Source: Candidatus Zixiibacteriota bacterium (lineage in GTDB: Bacteria > Zixibacteria > MSB-5A5 > GN15 > FEB-12). From it: DNA of 6,243 nucleotides. Of the stretch, positions 5,492 through 6,243 are shown piece after piece. The notes below the pieces were generated by a model. It saw only the letters and a list, made by a program, of their open reading frames with translations. It did not search any database and had not been told where the DNA came from. The translations under genes and the position numbers were made by a program. Each line of letters begins with the position of its first letter. The first letter of the stretch is position 1. The stretch is taken from the NCBI GenBank assembly GCA_022570975.1, contig JACZYS010000080.1, positions 3,911 through 10,153 of the forward strand. Reading direction: 5' to 3'.

Positions 5492-6243
5492 TCAGCTGCT
5501 CTTATATTCGGCAATAACAAGACCTAAGATGGCGATAGATCCGCCGGCGACGAAATAAATCCCAACCGGTTCACCCAGCCAGATAAAAGCCACACTTGTT
5601 GCCACGATTGGCTGTATATTATGGAAAACAGCCAAGCGGGTCGCTTCCATATATTTTAGGACCCAGTACCAGAGAACATAAACTAAAATAGAAGTTCCGA
5701 CAGCCATATAAAACACGGCCGCCCATGCCCCCAATGAAGTATGTGAATAATCAAACATAGCCGCCTTATATATGCCAAAGGGGAGGTATAAAAGAGTTCC
5801 AGTTCCAAGGGCATATGCGGTTATTCTTAGGGCTCCATATTTTTGGACCAATTCTTTTCCAAAAATTGTATAATATGCCCAGGCAATGACAGCTATCAGG
5901 ATAATGAAATCACCCAGAAGATATTCGTTACCAAATTTGACCGCTCCCGAAGACATTATCACTAAAACTCCGGCCATGGCAACAATAATTCCCACTAATC
6001 TCCGCGGCCTGATTTTTTCTTTGAGATGAATCATGGCCGCAATATAAATCCAGATTGGTGTTGTGGCAAAAAGCAAAGAGCCGTGACCGGCGGCAGTCAA
6101 AGACTGACCGTATAAGTAGAGTACCTGATTAATAGGGATGATTAAAATACCGAGGCCAATTATTTTTGGCCAGTCCGATTTTTCAATTGGTATGTTCTGT
6201 TTTCTTCTCTTTACAATGACAAGAAGAATTGTTACTGAAATTA
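5492..6243 (-). CDS. EamA/DMT-family membrane transporter (5' end off the window)
   Basis: The frame stays open from the stop (5492-5494) through the right edge, giving 249 visible residues. A TTG at 6100 could be mistaken for a start, but the 47 codons upstream of it encode a tail of one helix (ISVTILLVIV), a basic loop (KRRKQ) and a typical EamA third helix running into LYLYGQSLTAAGHGSLLFATTPIW, so the true start is further right. About eight full hydrophobic helices plus a partial one are visible, against the ten usual for the drug/metabolite transporter superfamily. The second EamA repeat begins near LLGDFIILIAVIAWAYYTIFGK and ends with the conserved block NIQPIVATSVAFIWLGEP and a last helix. 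These inner-membrane proteins move metabolites, amino acids or drugs, often outward, and the substrate cannot be read from sequence. The gene converges on the M29 peptidase with 3 bp between stop codons. No frameshift is seen. Confidence 0.93.
   Translation of the reverse strand, partial: ISVTILLVIVKRRKQNIPIEKSDWPKIIGLGILIIPINQVLYLYGQSLTAAGHGSLLFATTPIWIYIAAMIHLKEKIRPRRLVGIIVAMAGVLVIMSSGAVKFGNEYLLGDFIILIAVIAWAYYTIFGKELVQKYGALRITAYALGTGTLLYLPFGIYKAAMFDYSHTSLGAWAAVFYMAVGTSILVYVLWYWVLKYMEATRLAVFHNIQPIVATSVAFIWLGEPVGIYFVAGGSIAILGLVIAEYKSS

Noticed and set aside
6098..6100. TTG as the start codon of the EamA transporter
   Set aside because: The frame continues upstream to the edge and encodes recognisable EamA helices, so the TTG is an internal leucine codon.

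Overview
The window looks like an ordinary chromosomal stretch from an uncultured bacterium of the FCB superphylum (Fibrobacterota-Chlorobiota-Bacteroidota and relatives), perhaps Zixibacteria-like. This assignment is inference. It rests on the first gene, whose C-terminal domain (VYPNPYR, then NLP, then WDLITRNTQ, then SGLYYF, then KFVIIK at the extreme end) resembles the cell-surface sorting/FlgD-Ig-like domains of that group, and on a TAnnTTTG-type promoter element upstream of the peptidase gene. The DNA is fairly AT-rich, and I see no insertion sequence, phage gene, tRNA, rRNA or CRISPR array.

Layout, left to right. (1) 1-504, plus strand: the C-terminal end of a secreted or surface protein, cut by the left edge. 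(2) 507-2171, minus strand: an FHA-GAF-SpoIIE/PP2C serine phosphatase. (3) 2203-3336, minus strand: a predicted GT-B glycosyltransferase lying 31 bp upstream of the phosphatase, so the two probably form one transcript read from right to left. (4) 3408-3435: a strong Rho-independent terminator. (5) 3459-3950, minus strand: a stand-alone CheW chemotaxis coupling protein. (6) 3951-4351: an AT-rich divergent intergenic region of about 400 bp with candidate promoters and short repeats. (7) 4352-5488, plus strand: a family M29 metallo-aminopeptidase with all expected metal ligands. (8) 5492-6243, minus strand: an EamA/DMT-type membrane transporter whose N-terminus lies beyond the right edge.

The phosphatase and CheW are both signalling proteins, but the terminator separates their transcripts, and no CheA, receptor, anti-sigma kinase or anti-sigma-factor antagonist lies in the window. 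A shared pathway is therefore only a possibility. The glycosyltransferase-phosphatase pair may link glycan or glycolipid synthesis to a phospho-switch. The peptidase and transporter look like unrelated housekeeping genes. Two convergent gene pairs (504/507 and 5488/5492) have stop codons only 2-3 bp apart, with no room for a terminator between them.

I did not find a convincing new multi-gene system. The observations most worth a second look are the FHA-GAF-phosphatase/glycosyltransferase pairing, the palindrome overlapping the glycosyltransferase start codon, and the repeat cluster at the peptidase promoter.
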